A stretch of DNA of 64,000 nt from Sphagnum compactum (GCA_965153455.1 OZ234499.1:17170271-17234270), one strand, 5' to 3'; counted from the first letter of the stretch, positions 23,500 through 37,580 are shown. Notes: a model not told the origin generated them from the letters alone. Program-made: numbers and translations.

Positions 23500-26400
23500 C
23501 CCTTATTATGATCAACTTTAATTTGCAAAAAAACTGATGAAAAGGGATCATCATCATCCATTTAACTTTCATAACCCTTTCTACACATCACCCACTTATC
23601 TTGTTGCTTATGTAAGCAACAACTTAAATAAATAAATAAATAAATAAATGTAATGAAAGATAAAAGTGTAAGAAAACATTCCAACAGATTAGTGCTAATC
23701 TAATTAAAATGACCTCTCCAACATTGGTTTTTTTTTATCAGCACTTATCATATAACAAACATTTTAGGTCAACTACTTGTATACATATCAGTTGCTGCTA
23801 ACTTCCACTAAGTTAATCCATGTTGAGATAAGCATAGGTTTGACACTCACTAATGTATTAGAACAAGTGTAATGCCTTTGCCAAATTGAGCTATTACACT
23901 ACTTTTTACACTATTGTTATTATTATTATTATTTTTATGTTCTCATATAGTTCTCAATAATTTCATCGTTATTTATGTCAGATTTTTCATGTCCAAGTAG
24001 ATGAAAAGGGGAAAAAAAAAAGTGTTAAGGAGATAGGTCCGAAAGAGATAGATTATTGTACCTACCCTACCATACCTACCTTACCACCGATGTTTGGCAT
24101 TTCTTTGTCAAATATTTATTTATTTTAAAAAACAAGGTTAGACAGCTTCAAATAGAATTTTCCATAATTTTAACACGTTGAGAAACAAGTATGAAAAATT
24201 TTACCCCTTTTGTTGTGTATTTATAATAGTAACCCAATGGTCGGGATGATAAATATATTTTCACAAATTAAGAGTCCCATCCTCAACAATTTGAGCAAAT
24301 ATCAATAAAATTTTCCTTTTTTTCAAGCTAGATCTTTTATTGAATTATTTTGTGCTAAACATTCATTGTAGGTATGGTATTAGATTATTGTAATACACGT
24401 AACATGAATATGAAAAAACACATGTTAATTTGTCTTTTCATATCCATGTAGATGAGTGAAGAAAGAAATGAGATAATTAGACTTGAAATGAGTAAATATA
24501 AATAGCACAAACATTGGCATTTTTATTATACCAAGTACCTACTATTATTTATTAGAATCAATTACTAAAGTTCTCACATATTTATTATGAGTTATTATTC
24601 TCATTATCATTATTCTTAATTATGATAAATTATTCTAATAATTCTAATAGAATGAGAGATTCAAGAATTCTGAAATAAAATGATTCAATTTCAGTGATTT
24701 TTTTTGGGGACAAATTTCGTTGTCTTGTAGACCCAAAAATGGGAACTCTTTTGAGGATTTCATTTTTTTCGGTGTTAATTCAACTAATTTTGCTATTTTT
24801 ATGGAAAACCTTGCCAAATTGTCTTCACTGTCAATTGACTTTCTACTATTCAAATTATAATATGGCAAATTTGTTTTCTACCATTCAAACTGTAGTAGGG
24901 TTGAAGAATGAGGCCCCCATAAAAATCTGGACAAAGATTACTAAGACCTTATTGTATTTTTCTCAATTGGTTGAGCCCTAAATCCCTCACTTTCTCAACC
25001 TATCTGTGTAATTGGATCCATAAGCTTCTCAAGTGTTGAATACATGAATTGGAGTCCCTGCTTGGTAACTTAGTCAGAATTCAAAACACAAGGAAGGAGA
25101 TGGGATTTGCTTTGCTCAAGAATGTCCACAACCTAAAGAAAGCTTCCTTTTCAAGGAATGCATAAAACGTTTAACCCTAAATTTCTCACTTTCTCAACCT
25201 ATGTAATAGTTGCATCTGGGTTTTTTTTCCTCATTTTTCCATAACCATTCAACAAAGAGTGTGGGATGAAAAAGATGTTTCTATGAATGATGAAGTTATT
25301 GAAAGAAATGGTTGTGCACGAATCATGATTGCAAACCTATAAGATATGGCACCTTCATTTGTGCTACAAAATTTGGAGTTGATGTCAACATGGCACACGT
25401 AACTTCTTATATACTCATGTTTCCTTTATGATCATATTCAATTTATATGTTGATATTATCCCTGATGAAACAAAATAATCATAATTTTTTTAAAAATGAC
25501 TTCCAATCGTTGAATGTAAATTGACATGTTGACATGGAATTATTTGTAAGGACTAGTACCCTAAAAGTTGGCAATGCAAATTGTGGCAAGAAAAATTATG
25601 CCATAACAATATAAAAGTAAATAATGAAATCAAGAAAGGAATGTTATCCTATCTACCCTAGAGTTCAATTTTAAGTAAGGGTTGTGTTTTTGGATCATTT
25701 TAAAGAATTGATCAAAGCTTTTTCTTTTTAAACAAATGCTTTTATTCGAGAGAAGAAAACTCTAATCTGTCTCCCTCTCCCTTTGCTTTCCTCATCGTAT
25801 ATCTTTCAGCTACGCCCTGTGCCATCAAATTGGAAACTATGTTAGCAATAGGATGAAATTAAATTTGGTTCTTTAAATAAAAGAAGTATTGCATAAGCAG
25901 ATAATTCAAGGGAACACGCACAACTGCAAAAATGGTCTGTGGAAATACCTTGCTAATTTTACTTTTGTTTCCAATGTGGACAAGAAGTTCAATTGTTGCA
26001 ATTGTAAAAAAAGGAAAGGCAATTAAAAAATAAATCCCAATGTTCAAGAAAATGGATTCCCAAATTCCCATTTAGACTAATCTTTTGTTTTCCCATTACA
26101 TGCAAATCAAGTCTTTGTTTTTAGTCACCCCAAGGGAAGAGGATGGAAAATAGTTTTGCGGAAGGAACCTTGTAGGAAACAAGTAATTGATAATGTTCAA
26201 TTGACCATACAAAGTTTGATATGTTCATGTTACAAAATGATGATGTAGATGTATGTCTACAAATTCCAATATCTATGGTTGTGCCTAATGTAGTGGTGAA
26301 TGATGGAATAGATAAGGTAGAGGAATATGATTCTAGCTTTAATAATGATGGTTCATTAGTTTGGGCCTTTAAGGGACTCATTGGTGTTCTTATTGAAAGC

Positions 26401-27040
26401 TCAAATAATGATACTTAGTTTAGGCCTTTAGGGTGGATTGTGTAAAGTAGTTATTGATGTTTTGTTTAATTTGAAACTAGTTTAAGTAATTGGAGTTAGT
26501 AAATATACATATATCAATGTTCAATTTTGGATTAATATTTCATTTTCTCATTGCATTTTGCTATTGAATTTCATTTTAATTGTTATTTCCATTAATAGGT
26601 TTCATTTTATTTTTTCATCATCAATAAACATAAAAAAAAACTTGAACTACACTAATATGCTATCATTTATTTTTTGAGGATGGCTTATGTATGAACGTGA
26701 AGCCTAAGCTCGGAGCTTTGAGTTTTGAAGTTAAAAATTTAATGTGATTTTAATCCACCTACATGGATGAATTTCATTTATGATTTGTATTAAATAAATA
26801 AATCATTGGATGAAATTCATCCATAATTGGAAGATTATGAATTCAAAATTATTATATCCATCCTCATTTGTTGTCCAAATATTAATATTTCAAATTTGAA
26901 TATCATTTAATAATGATGGATAATGAAATTGTGATAGTAGGGGAAAATATGATGGACCAAAATGATTTAAAAAAAATTGTTTAAGAAATCAATTTCATGA
27001 AAAATGTTAAGCAATTCAAGAAATATTGTCATGGAATGAA
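23500..27040. other. AT-rich intergenic DNA with microsatellites
   Basis: It contains (AAAT)n at about 23624-23650, TTA repeats near 23920, and mixed AT/TTA tracts at about 24590-24660. No open frame here carries a domain. The frame at 26221-26418 is acidic and unrelated to anything I recognise. Confidence 0.45.
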
Positions 27041-27046
27041 TGTCAA

Positions 27047-27460
27047 CCCCCCCGCCCAATTGTTGTCAACAACATTATATATTTACTTCGTGGAAAATTG
27101 GGGTGCTTTGAAAATAAATAATTACAAAAAAAACCCCATTGTCATCTATGATAGTAGATTGTTTGAAAAAAACTAATTAAGGTGCCTAAAAAAGAATTTT
27201 AATTTATTCCAAAAACCCATTATTACTAATGGCATTATGTAATTTAAAAATGTTTAAAACATTCAAAACCAATTTTTGTCAACAACATTGGTTAAATTTG
27301 AAAAAAGTCATGGCACCCTTAACAAAGAATGAAAAAAACACCCATTGTTGCCAACAATGGGTGTTATATGTAGGTTTGAAAGAAGTTGTGGCACCTTTAA
27401 AGGAGGGGGAAGAAAAAACCTAATGTCGTCAATGACATTGGGTCAATTTTCCTCGGAAAA
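27047..27460. repeat. Tandem array of about six palindrome-bearing units of 55-85 bp
   Basis: Units are centred near 27069, 27145, 27228, 27280, 27352 and 27432. Each has a dyad resembling CCATTGTTG...CAACAATGG, followed by 'ttgaaaaaa...' and, in several, 'tggcacc.tta'. The fifth is a perfect palindrome: AACACCCATTGTTG at 27337-27350 and its complement at 27352-27365, with one central base. Arms in the other units are eroded, but compensating changes keep some pairing (27424-27441). Origin unknown. Confidence 0.7.
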
Positions 27461-27479
27461 AAAAAAAGATTTAAAAATA

Positions 27480-30400
27480 AAATATTATATATATGTATGT
27501 ATGTATAAAACAATAATGATCATGGGGTGGATGTTAGCATAGTAATGGTAATGTAGTTTTTTAAAAATAAAAATGATGGCATTTTAAACCTTAGCTATGA
27601 AATACATCTATAATGAATTTACATTATTTATTCAACAAATGTTATATCATGTATGATTAGATTGTGTTTCATGAAACTCTAGTTAATTAAAATTATGGAA
27701 AAATACTATCCACAAAAATTAAATGATAAAATAAAACATTCATCCATAATTCTGATGGAATTTTAGTTATTAAAAACATGTACTAAATGTAATCAAATTT
27801 TTTCATCCATGCATTCAATGAATGAAAAAAATCATTCATCCATAATGAAGATGAATGCTTACATTCATCCCCATGTTTGTTTCTAGGTTTACTAGTATAA
27901 CATTCATTTTGCGGTTAAATTCTTGGGTTTCACTTGCATGTGTATAAGGGAAAAAACATTTTACCATCTTAATTTCCAACTCTAGGCTTTAGGCTTAGGC
28001 TCCAAGCTCATGCAATAGCTTGCCTCTTTATTTTTGTAGTTTTGATAAAATGTAATAACATAATATGTCTTTTTATTTTTATTGCCACATCACAAAAAAT
28101 AGCACTATAGTACCCTATAATCACATGCTTTCATGACTAGTTTCAAACACATGTGTCATATTAATTAGCATTAACAACACCATGTGGGTGCGAAACTTGC
28201 CATGTGGGTAAGCATGTTTTTTGATTTGACTATAATGCTAGTAGTCTAGTTTTTAAAATCATAACAAACATTGTTAGTTTTGATGTTAATCATAATGGAC
28301 ACTATTAATCACTTTAGACTAGTAATTTTGACTATATAGTCATCTTAGTAGTGACAGTGTGAAAACCAGACTTTTGTAATAGCGATAACATGTGTGAACC
28401 TAGAACCTGCATGTGAACATGTTAAATAGCCTATTACAACGTAGCCTAGCTTAGGATAAATTACAATTAATTAAATAATAATATACATTTTTTGAATAAA
28501 TGACAAATTGCCACATGGTTTACGGGCAGTTTCCACATCATATTAACCATCATCCATGGCAATGAATGAGAATTTTTGGCTTAGTCATAAGGTTTTTAAT
28601 TACACTTCAACTTCATGGAAATGTCATGTCTTTTGTGTCTAATTGTCTTATGTCATTTGTCTAAAGCAACTAGGGGTATTTCTAGTCGCAAGTGTCCATT
28701 ACAACTACAAATGAGTTGCAAACTCAGTTGTTGATTTTCAAATTTTTCTAACGTTACTATTGTTTGCTTGCATGCTTATTGCCATAATTGTCTTTTTATT
28801 AATATTTTATTCCCACCTTATTTGCTTGGTTGCCTACCAACCTATCCTATTTGCTCCCATACTTTTTGCAATTAAGCTTTTCAACCCCCACTTTTCTTAC
28901 TTACATGCTTGGTGCCATGATGATGAAAAAACAATATTTCTCATAAACACTAAATCAAAATTTGCTACCTTCAATAATTGTTTCTCTAGATACAAATAAT
29001 AGAAGTTTGTTTGAAAAATCAATTCTGTAAATTACCTGTAATAGTTTTCTAGAGAGTGGTGTTCCAATGTAACAGGTGTAAAATGGATGGTGTAAGATGG
29101 TGCAATACTAAACAAACCTAACAACCTCTTGCTAGTAATGCTAATCTATGTGTAAAACAAGTTCCCACACACATCAACTCAAAATCTCAAAGCAATTCGC
29201 AATAGTATGAAAGGTCATTGATCACTGATTAGATTGGTTGTAAAATAATACATACAATATCTAAAGTCAATTGCATACCTTGTTGTTACAATATAATTTC
29301 AACCTAGTTTTTTTTGCTTGAGTCTAGCTTGTTGTTTTAATCTTAATGTTCTTCCACTAATTGAAGCTATTGTGCATCCACCTAATGTTATAGCTCCAAT
29401 TGAGGTAGAACTAGGTTGTAAATAATTTGCAACAATTGTTGTAATTATTGGATGTACATCAATTTTTCAATCTTTAGAATGAATGTGAAAAAAAGAGTTA
29501 GTGCATTAACCTCCAAAGTAGTACATAAAAAATCATATGAATGCTTTTGTAATTCTAATTTTTTCCTAACCTTTAATATTATTTCTCCCATGCCTCGCAC
29601 TTGTGTCCAAGCTTAATGGGTCAACCCACAAAATTGAGGTTTAAGGTTTCTCATCCTGAAATTAATGTGTGGCTTTTGTCCATCATAGATTTGCTATTTG
29701 ATAACATATGTAGTCCATTTGTTAAAATTGACCTTGAAAGCATGTTTCAAAGCTTGTTGTATGATAACGTGTATAGGTTACAATTCACTAGTACAAATAG
29801 TAGGAACAAACATTACAACGATGTTTGAATGTTCCTATTTCATACCATAAAAAAAGTTTCCAACTTTTGTGAACACTTCAATAATCAATTAACCATACAA
29901 GCTTTTAATTTGCTTGTAAGTTGAGTTATTGAATTTAATTCTATCTAGGTAGAACCTAGCAAAGTCTTGGACAAAATCTTTGGTTGTTTTTAGTGTTGAT
30001 TAGTGATTCTCATTAAATGTAAAATCCCAACCTAATCTAATCCATTTCATTTTTCCATCATTTGAAGGTGGTAAACACTCACGGGTTGAACTTGTGAATA
30101 CAAACTAGCAAGGTAATAAATATTCATTTACAATTAAAGAGATTGCCATAGTGACTTTGTTTCTTATTCTCCACCCCTAATACTTAATTGTGTTCTATAC
30201 CTTTGTTTTCCTAGGTCCTTCCAACTATCAAAACAAGATGCACCTTGGAAGAATGGAATAAACTTTAACTAGGTAAGTTCTTTTGTGCACCATGTTGCTA
30301 CCTTGTTCCTATCAATTTGCTAACATTTTGTTGGTTGTTATGGTTGCCATGTAAAAAACCAAGTCATGTAATGTTTTAATAATTGCTTGGTCCATTTTCT

Positions 30401-31490
30401 AGTGATAATAAAACCTCCATGATGATCACTCTAAAAAGTTTTAACATCAATTTGGAATCCACCATACCTCTTAAAATTGGTCGTATGATAAAGGTAGTAA
30501 GGATTATTTGGTTGGCTGTAAACACTCAATCATGAGCCACACCCATGCCTTTAGGCCACTACATTTTATTATTCCAAAAATATTCTTAAATTTTTTCAAT
30601 ATGTCTTTCTAAAAATATTTTATAAATTCATTTTAAAAAAATTATTACACTAAGGTTTATATAAAAATTTGTCAAAAATGTGTCATTTTCAAATCTTTTC
30701 AAATTGTGTGTAGGGCATTTTTATTGTTTAAAATAATTAGTTACAATTTTTAAATTGGGTAATTTTTATTCATTAGATTGATTTCAAATTTTTAAGATAT
30801 GTATATATGTATAAGTAATATAAAACAAATTTATTTATAAATACTCAAAACTAAGTTGCTTTGATACATGTTCATAAACCAACACTCAACACTTCTCATC
30901 TTTGACAACATCTTTGACAACATTGTCACAATTGTGTCACAATAGATGAATTAATACACTCTATTGTAACTTTTCAATCCCCATTTCTACTTTCAAAAGC
31001 ATCTACATCAAAAACAAAACTAAGCATGGCATTAAACCTTATGCTATTCTCTACATCTTTCCCTCCCTCTCACCTCATGTGCAAGCAAAGCCCTTTAAAA
31101 AAGGGTAGCCAAAACTTGAAAAATAAAGTTTAAAATAAACCTCAAGAAATCAAAAATCCCCACATTTAAAAAATTAAGAAATAATTTTAGTCAATATTGA
31201 TAGAGTAAATATATACATATTAATACATGGTTTTACATAATTGCCAAATATTTAAAATTTGAATAATACTCTGAATATTTCCCAAAAAATTGGTCAAAAC
31301 TGATTTTGAAAAATAAAATAATTATTCTTCAATAAAGTTTCTACAGTATCGTATAATCCATAATGTGTCTCAAACCAAGAAACATCCATCTACACTTCTC
31401 CATCATAATCTCTATAAATAAATAATAATACTTTCCAACTACTGTATTTCAACTCCATATGCTTAGGGTTGAAAATAGTGAGGGGAAAGA
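27480..31490. other. AT-rich intergenic DNA, nothing supported
   Basis: Very AT-rich with a GTAT microsatellite near 27493-27505. No coding, RNA or terminal-repeat signal was found. Confidence 0.45.
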
Positions 31491-31499
31491 TTTAAGGAG

Positions 31500-32700
31500 T
31501 CTAAACTTGAACTTTAAATATCAAGATAATTGAAAGTGGGAAGAAAAAGGAGCTACAAGTGTTGTTAATGCATTGTAGTGTGACCAAATAGTAGGTCACT
31601 ACACCAGTGTGAACACAACGGGTTTTGAAGCTTAATTTGTGTTTTATTAGCCGCCATGATCTTGGCGGCGGAAATCTCTTCAATACTGTTGCATGGGGGT
31701 GCATGGGGAGGTCTCTCTGGGTGTGAGTGATTTGAAGGACAGGAATGAGGCGGCTGGAAATAATGGTGAGGAGTGGAGCTGCATCAATGAGCGAAAGTGG
31801 AGGGACTGACGGCGGCTGATGAGGCGGTGGGAGCGAAAGCGGGAAAGGAGGACGGTGAGAAGAAGAGTAGAGCTCGTCTGATAGAAAAAGGATAGACAGA
31901 AAGCACTAGAGTTTTTTTTGGGAGAGCTGGTGGCTGATTCTTTCCGTTGCGTTAGTAACTAGAGGATGGCTAGCTCCATGATCTGGTAGAGATAGGACTG
32001 ATGAAGGATCAATGCTGTAGAAAGGAAGATTTGAGAAGGTGGTCTGAGCTGTAGAGATGCATGAGAAGTTATGTCTGTAGGAGTACTAGGAGTGGGTGTG
32101 GGGAGCTGTTGATGTGTGCCCTGTTTGAAAAGTAGCATAGCGGAAGAAGAAGAGGAGAAGAGCAAGATAGCCAGAGGTTGAGAGAGGAGGAGATGAGGAG
32201 TTTTATTTTGGTTTTGGTTTAGAGGAGTGCCGACTGTGGCAGATAGATTCAGAGATGCACAGATAAATAGATCTAGATGTCTGTTTTGGAAAACAACTTG
32301 GCTGAGCTACTGATCTTTTCCGCTGTGCTCAGCAACTTGGCTGAGTAGTTGTTTGATTTCTGATGAACACACTGGAATGAGGAAACTTGTACTCGCTGGT
32401 TAGTTTGTAAATGAAGCTGTGAGTTCTGGTTTATGTGATCACCTCTGCCGATTTTGTGTGAGTATCGGTTGTGTCTGTGTGAAGATCAGGGAATGTATGT
32501 GAGAACACTTTCTGACGAAGAGTGAGAGAAAATCAAGGGTATGTGGTTAGATTCAAAATCCCAGAGAACATCAACCCTGGGTAGATCCAACAGGTGTTTT
32601 TAGTTTGGTTGTAGAGTCCAGCACTCTCTTTTTGGTTACAGTAGGTTCAGGAGAGTAATTATGCCATGGCATAGAATGAAAAGTACAAAGACAATGAGAG
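31500..32700 (-). other. GC-richer patch, possible leader or gene remnant on the minus strand
   Basis: Composition changes here to purine-rich plus strand (pyrimidine-rich minus strand), with several CpG, as seen over leaders of other minus-strand genes in this window. The minus frames at 31501-31704 and 31959-32165 are short, Ser/Thr/Pro-rich and without a known domain. No splice structure could be built. Confidence 0.25.
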
Positions 32701-32769
32701 AGCTTGACGCCTCAAACTTGCAAGTAGGATTGATTTAGCATTTCCTAAACACATTTCAACACTCTTTAA

Positions 32770-32905
32770 AAATTTCAAGTGGGGCTCATTTTGGGCCACT
32801 TTGGATACAACTCAGCAATTTCACTATTTTAAAATCTCAAGACATAACTTTCAAGTGGGGTTGATTTCGGGTGGATTAGAATACAACAGAGCAAATTTTG
32901 TAGAA
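32770..32905. repeat. Diverged tandem duplication of about 75 bp
   Basis: Two copies (about 32773-32835 and 32848-32905) share 'tttcaagtgggg.t.attt.ggg', 'ga.tacaac..agcaa' in order. It lies just left of the short pogo-like element. Confidence 0.5.
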
Positions 32906-33074
32906 ATTGTAGAGAAATTTCTATGCTTGAAATTTTAAAGAAGACCCTGCAGATGTGGAGTGGGGTGTGTAGTGGCAGTTTTGGAAGTTGAGGATTAATA
33001 ATTTTTGCCATATAAAATCATGGTTTTGCAGGAGCATAATTTTTTTATACAAATGATTTTTCTAACTTAAAGTA

Positions 33075-33771
33075 CAATAAACCCCCTTTATATTCATGCC
33101 CTTGGTGACCACTGTTTTTTGTGACACTAACGAATTGTGATTTAAACATGTATAATCACATTCCATATAAACCCTTACAAGATTATGACTATAGGCCAAA
33201 AAAAAAATTAGAGTTTTTTTTAAAAACATATCTTTTATGGTAGAATAAATTGGTGTCAATCGTTTAAATTTTTTACATGGGTTATTTAAAGCTTTACCAT
33301 GCATTATTAGTCTTGAAGAAGGTTGTGATTTTTGATTATTTTAATGTTATGATTTACATTGAATTTGAGTTCTTTAACTATTAGCTTGTGTATCTTGTCA
33401 ACTAGATTTTTTCAATTAAGTTTTTTTGTTTTCTTAACAAGTTCGCACATCTTTTGCTTGCTTACATTAGAAAGTTGTTTTTTCTTTTCTTTTCAACTAA
33501 ATTCATTGTTGTTTAGTTACACATCTTGAACACAAAACAACACTAAGAATGCCAAAAGGAACTTCAATTTACAAAACCTTAATATTTGCTCTAATTTTTC
33601 CTCATTATAATCACATTTACAAAAAAACTTTGTAAATATTTTGTGCTACTAATGAATGTGATAGTGACTCTAAAAAATGGTGTTTCCTACTACACCAAAT
33701 GGTTACCAAAAAATGTGTGACACAAACACAAATGTGACTAAGATGGACGTAATTATAAAGGGGGTTTACTA
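33075..33771. mobile_element. Non-autonomous pogo-like element, internally deleted copy of the 1.5-kb element family
   Basis: The termini match those of the element at 1492-3503, with TA on both sides (33073-33074, 33772-33773). Roughly 300 bp of the left side and 250 bp of the right side align with the larger copy; the transposase region is absent. Point differences throughout show that the two are not recent copies of each other. It would depend on a transposase supplied elsewhere. Confidence 0.85.
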
Positions 33772-33779
33772 TATATAGC

Positions 33780-36310
33780 ATACATGTAAGGTTTGATGGG
33801 AGACCTCGAATGCGATCATCTTTCAAGCAATATCTTACTATGTAGCCTATGCTGTTGGCCAAGTGTGAACCGGTTACTTTTCAACTATTTTTTCCTTTCA
33901 AAATCATTTTTTTGTAATTTAATTGATGATATAAATTACTCAAAATTCAATATCCCTCTCACTTAGTTCTAAAAATTTCAGATCACATTCATTAAATCTA
34001 CTTATTGAGAGCTTTCTAACAATACCAAGAGCACACTCAGATTCTTCTATAATTTTTAGTTTTGATTTAAGTAAATTTTCAATGAAAAAATTGTTCAATA
34101 GTCAATAACTTCTCCATGGTAGGCTGCAACATTATGAAACCAATTGGGTGCACGATGAAGGGTTTTTCCAACCGCACCAAGACCCCTGATGGGATCATCT
34201 TTCAAGCATTGTCTTATATTCATTTCTGACTTTGCTCCTTGAATGTGGTGCATTGACTCAAAAAGCACAGCACTAGTGATACATGATAGTATATATGTGA
34301 TGGTACTGCAGCTGTAACCAGTGTTAATCAGGTATTAAAAACTGTTTCTAGGCTATAGGTTACCTAGGGGTAGGGTTTAGGCTATTTGGAAACTTACAAA
34401 GTATCTCAAGCTGATTCATGTGCGGGCCATATAAATCTTTGAAAATTATAGAATAGTTTGTGTTTTAAAATAAACTTAAATACTACAACAACATTTCTAA
34501 TTGCAAATTTATGCAAGGTATGTCATTATATTATTAATCGACCAATATGAAAAAAGTAAGAACAGATTGTGAAGGAGGAAAAAAAAAGAGTCTTGAAGGG
34601 TATGAAAAGTTTGAAAATTGAAAATAATTATCCAGGTTCTTTTGAAAAAAATAGTTTGAAAAAACTGGGGCAGCCGTCATTGAAAAAAAGGGTGATACCC
34701 GCCCAACACTGGTTGTAACTGCTTGGTAGGCACTGTACACTTTGTAAGACGAGCTGCATTGGAGTGTAGGCTGCCAAAGAGGATAGATCTAGATGGATGG
34801 ATGTAGAAAATCTATAGCCACAAACTCATGCATCTATCTATTATAGTTAAGTATTATGGATGTGCAGAATGACTTTTCAGCATATTATTCCTCAAGTCGA
34901 AGTGGGAGGTTCAATGTAGCTAGAAGTTATCAGATTCCAATGAGCAGTGTTTGAGAAGCTCTCAGGGATAATTGCAGATCTGTTTTGTGCAATCAAAAAT
35001 TGGGAAAATAATCCTCAATGTCATGAGCACAAAAATTATTTCTTCCGAGTTGATAATTTTTGTATCTTTGTTTCCCGGTGGGGTGATCAAACAAGCTGCT
35101 GTATGTGCAATCAGTTAAAGATCAGACGTAGAATTTTGGGACCAAGCACCTTTTGGTGTCTCCAGAATTTTTCTGTTGCAGAGGGACTTGCATAAATAAT
35201 TGTGCACAGTTGTAGATCCAGAGCTTCTTATAACTGCACTGTGTCTTATCACAGTTTTAAGTATTTAGCTGTAATTAGCTGGAGAAGAATTCGTTGTATA
35301 CAGTACTTGTCTCTGGCCTTAAAGAGAGACTTGATGCTCAAGAATTGATCATACATCAAGTTGCAAGATCTCTACCTAGATGGACTAACATGCAGGAGAT
35401 GGTTAAACAGTTGAAGGATAATGCTGTTGGATCCAACAGACATGCAGCCAGTTCTGGAGCACATATGTTTTGAATTCCAACTGGTGTGTACAAGCTTGGA
35501 TCAACACACTTGCTGCTGCGAAGCTTGGTAGATTCACACGTACATTCATGCAATCAATCACAGATGATCAGAAGAAGAAAACGTGAACCAGCTAAAATTT
35601 ACAACAATGACAAGAATAATGTTCAGACGAAAGCAGGCTTGCACTTTAGTGCAAAATTCAAATACAGCCAAGTCTAAGTCCTTACAACATTTGCACTGCA
35701 ACATGATCTCTCTGTATATGTTCACAAGAAAGATCAAAAGAAACCAGTTGAACCAGCAAATTCTATTCTCTTCTTCTTTTCTGTGTTAAGAACTGGACAT
35801 GTATGACCCAAAAGCATTCATGAAGATTCTTACACAAGTTTGAACCCTCAAACTTTTCAAAACACATGCTGGCAAAACTCACTAAGAACATTCATGAAGC
35901 TCTCTCTAGAGTGTGTCAAAGTTTGACACATTCAATTTACTACAATGTTACAATATAATCCTTGAATCTCTTGCAGCTGGCAAAAGTTCAGCACACTGCA
36001 ACGTTAGATCAATTCCTTAATGAAAAGTATGAATTTTATTGCAAGGTTCAAACTTCAAAAGTTCTATGGCTGCCAATGTAAATTTTTTTTTGACATCTTA
36101 GAAATGAGCAACAACAACTGATCATCTCCTCCCTTGAGAGCTGCGGACTTGCACAAAAAAAGTGTCCCAGTACTGAACACATGCAGATCACTGTACTACA
36201 ACACTGATCAGAAACGGATACCCAAGCGGGATGTGAAAGGAAGGCCTACAATGCGATCCACCCGCCTGCCATGCACACCAAGGAGTGGGCACCTAGGAAG
36301 CCATGTCCAA
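33780..36310. other. Intergenic DNA, one weak coding-like fragment
   Basis: At 35312-35473 a plus-strand frame of 53 codons has protein-like composition (Leu, Lys, Gln, Asp mixed, no low complexity) and ends at a stop. A second open frame begins directly after, at 35486. No domain was recognised, so this may be a relic of a gene. The rest shows nothing. Confidence 0.25.
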
Positions 36311-36327
36311 GTGCCATCCACCAAATG

Positions 36328-37537
36328 TTACATAACGGCCTCATTTCCTGAATCACTCATGAGGAACATTTTGCCACTCTGGTAGAAACAGTTCAAAGTG
36401 TGTTCTGAATTAGCTTGTTTGTTGGGAGGAAATACTTGCACATTTGTATACATTGTGGAAACCAAGGTGGGCTCTTCTATCACTTCTTGCTGCAGTAGTC
36501 CGCTACGTACCACCTGCTCTGGTCCCGGCAGCTCATAGATCGAAACCTCGCAGTTACAAATGTTGTCGACAAGGAAAACCCGGTCTTCGGATGCCACTAG
36601 ATGGGGTAATGGCCGCCCCAACTTCAGATCCTTCCACTGTTGGGGTTTGCAGAGGAGTGTTATCATATTTCCCGTTTGCAGCACATATGCTACGCACACA
36701 CCAGAGACGAAAGAGATCATGTAGAGCACGCCCTTGCAGTAAGTGCTCAAAACGGCTGGAACTTCAGTGTACGCCACCACTAGATTGACTCTCCGAGATG
36801 CGAATACCATCACGGGAAAGTCTTCGGTGGCCGGGACATCCACAGGAGCACTCTCCTTGGTTCTGGAGTCGTAGATACGAAGCACGTTGTGGTACAGTCT
36901 CTCGGGGGTCTGCGTCCTGTCCTGCTTCACGCTCGGGTTTCCGTTTGTGCCAGTTCGACAACCCCATAACAATGAGCTGAAAGCTTGCTGAGCTCTGCTC
37001 TCTCCAATCAGCTGGGTTGTTGTTGTCGTTGTTCCCAGCAGCTAGTGGCGGCACCTCTATCATCTCGTGTACAATTCCGTGGAATGTGCCATCTCTAGGA
37101 AGAACCATGAACTTCCTGTTGAACGGAGAACACATGATGTAAGCTGCTACACGCGGAGTGGTGTCGCAGATCACACCAGCACACGATCGCAGAGGCACTT
37201 TGGCATGAGGTGGTAGCCATGACAAATTGGGAGCTTGCTGCCATGCATTCAGACCCAGGTTGAATGTCAACCCCAGCCTGGTCCTAGGCTGCCGGCCCGT
37301 GTGGTTGGGGTAGAAAATTGGCGACTTTGCTGCCATTGTCTCTAACACTGGTGATAACATTTGGAAGTGAGAGTCCATGAACACTCTAAAGTACCGCTTG
37401 TTCAAACAAGCACATATGCTCAGATCTTTGAGCGACAGCATGCTCATGATTCTTACAATGCAGTCCTCCGAGAGCTGTGAAGCAGGAAAGCGTATCCTAC
37501 GGAAGGTGTACACACCAGTTCTTTGTCTCCGAGTCAT
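36328..37537 (-). pseudogene. F-box protein gene with a single frameshift
   Basis: From the ATG at 37537 (a second in-frame ATG lies at 37654) the frame encodes an F-box of about 40 residues near the amino end (FPASQLSEDCIVRIMSMLSL..., then CLNKRYFRVF). It would bind Skp1 in an SCF ubiquitin ligase. The following 150 residues look like the substrate-binding part of F-box/kelch-type proteins. At about 36961 one surplus base in ATGGGGTTGTCG shifts the frame. The continuation to the stop at 36328 is open for over 200 residues in the next frame and reads as the same domain (PATEDFPVMVFASRR). Both halves otherwise look unmutated, so this is either a very young pseudogene or a sequencing or assembly error. 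A splice acceptor TTTCAG at about 37575 suggests an upstream leader exon. Confidence 0.8.
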
Positions 37538-37580
37538 AGTTTGCAGCTGGTGTGGAGGACCAATATCCGAACTCCTGAAA
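37537..37580 (-). repeat. F-box exon start, left arm of a 44-bp inverted repeat
   Basis: This segment reads, on the minus strand, TTTCAG acceptor plus the first bases of the F-box exon up to its ATG. It is repeated in opposite orientation at 37916-37959 with one difference in 44. Confidence 0.85.

Noticed and set aside
31501-32165. Two minus-strand frames in a GC-richer patch as a gene
   Set aside because: Short, low-complexity Ser/Thr/Pro peptides without splice partners or domain; kept only as a compositional note.
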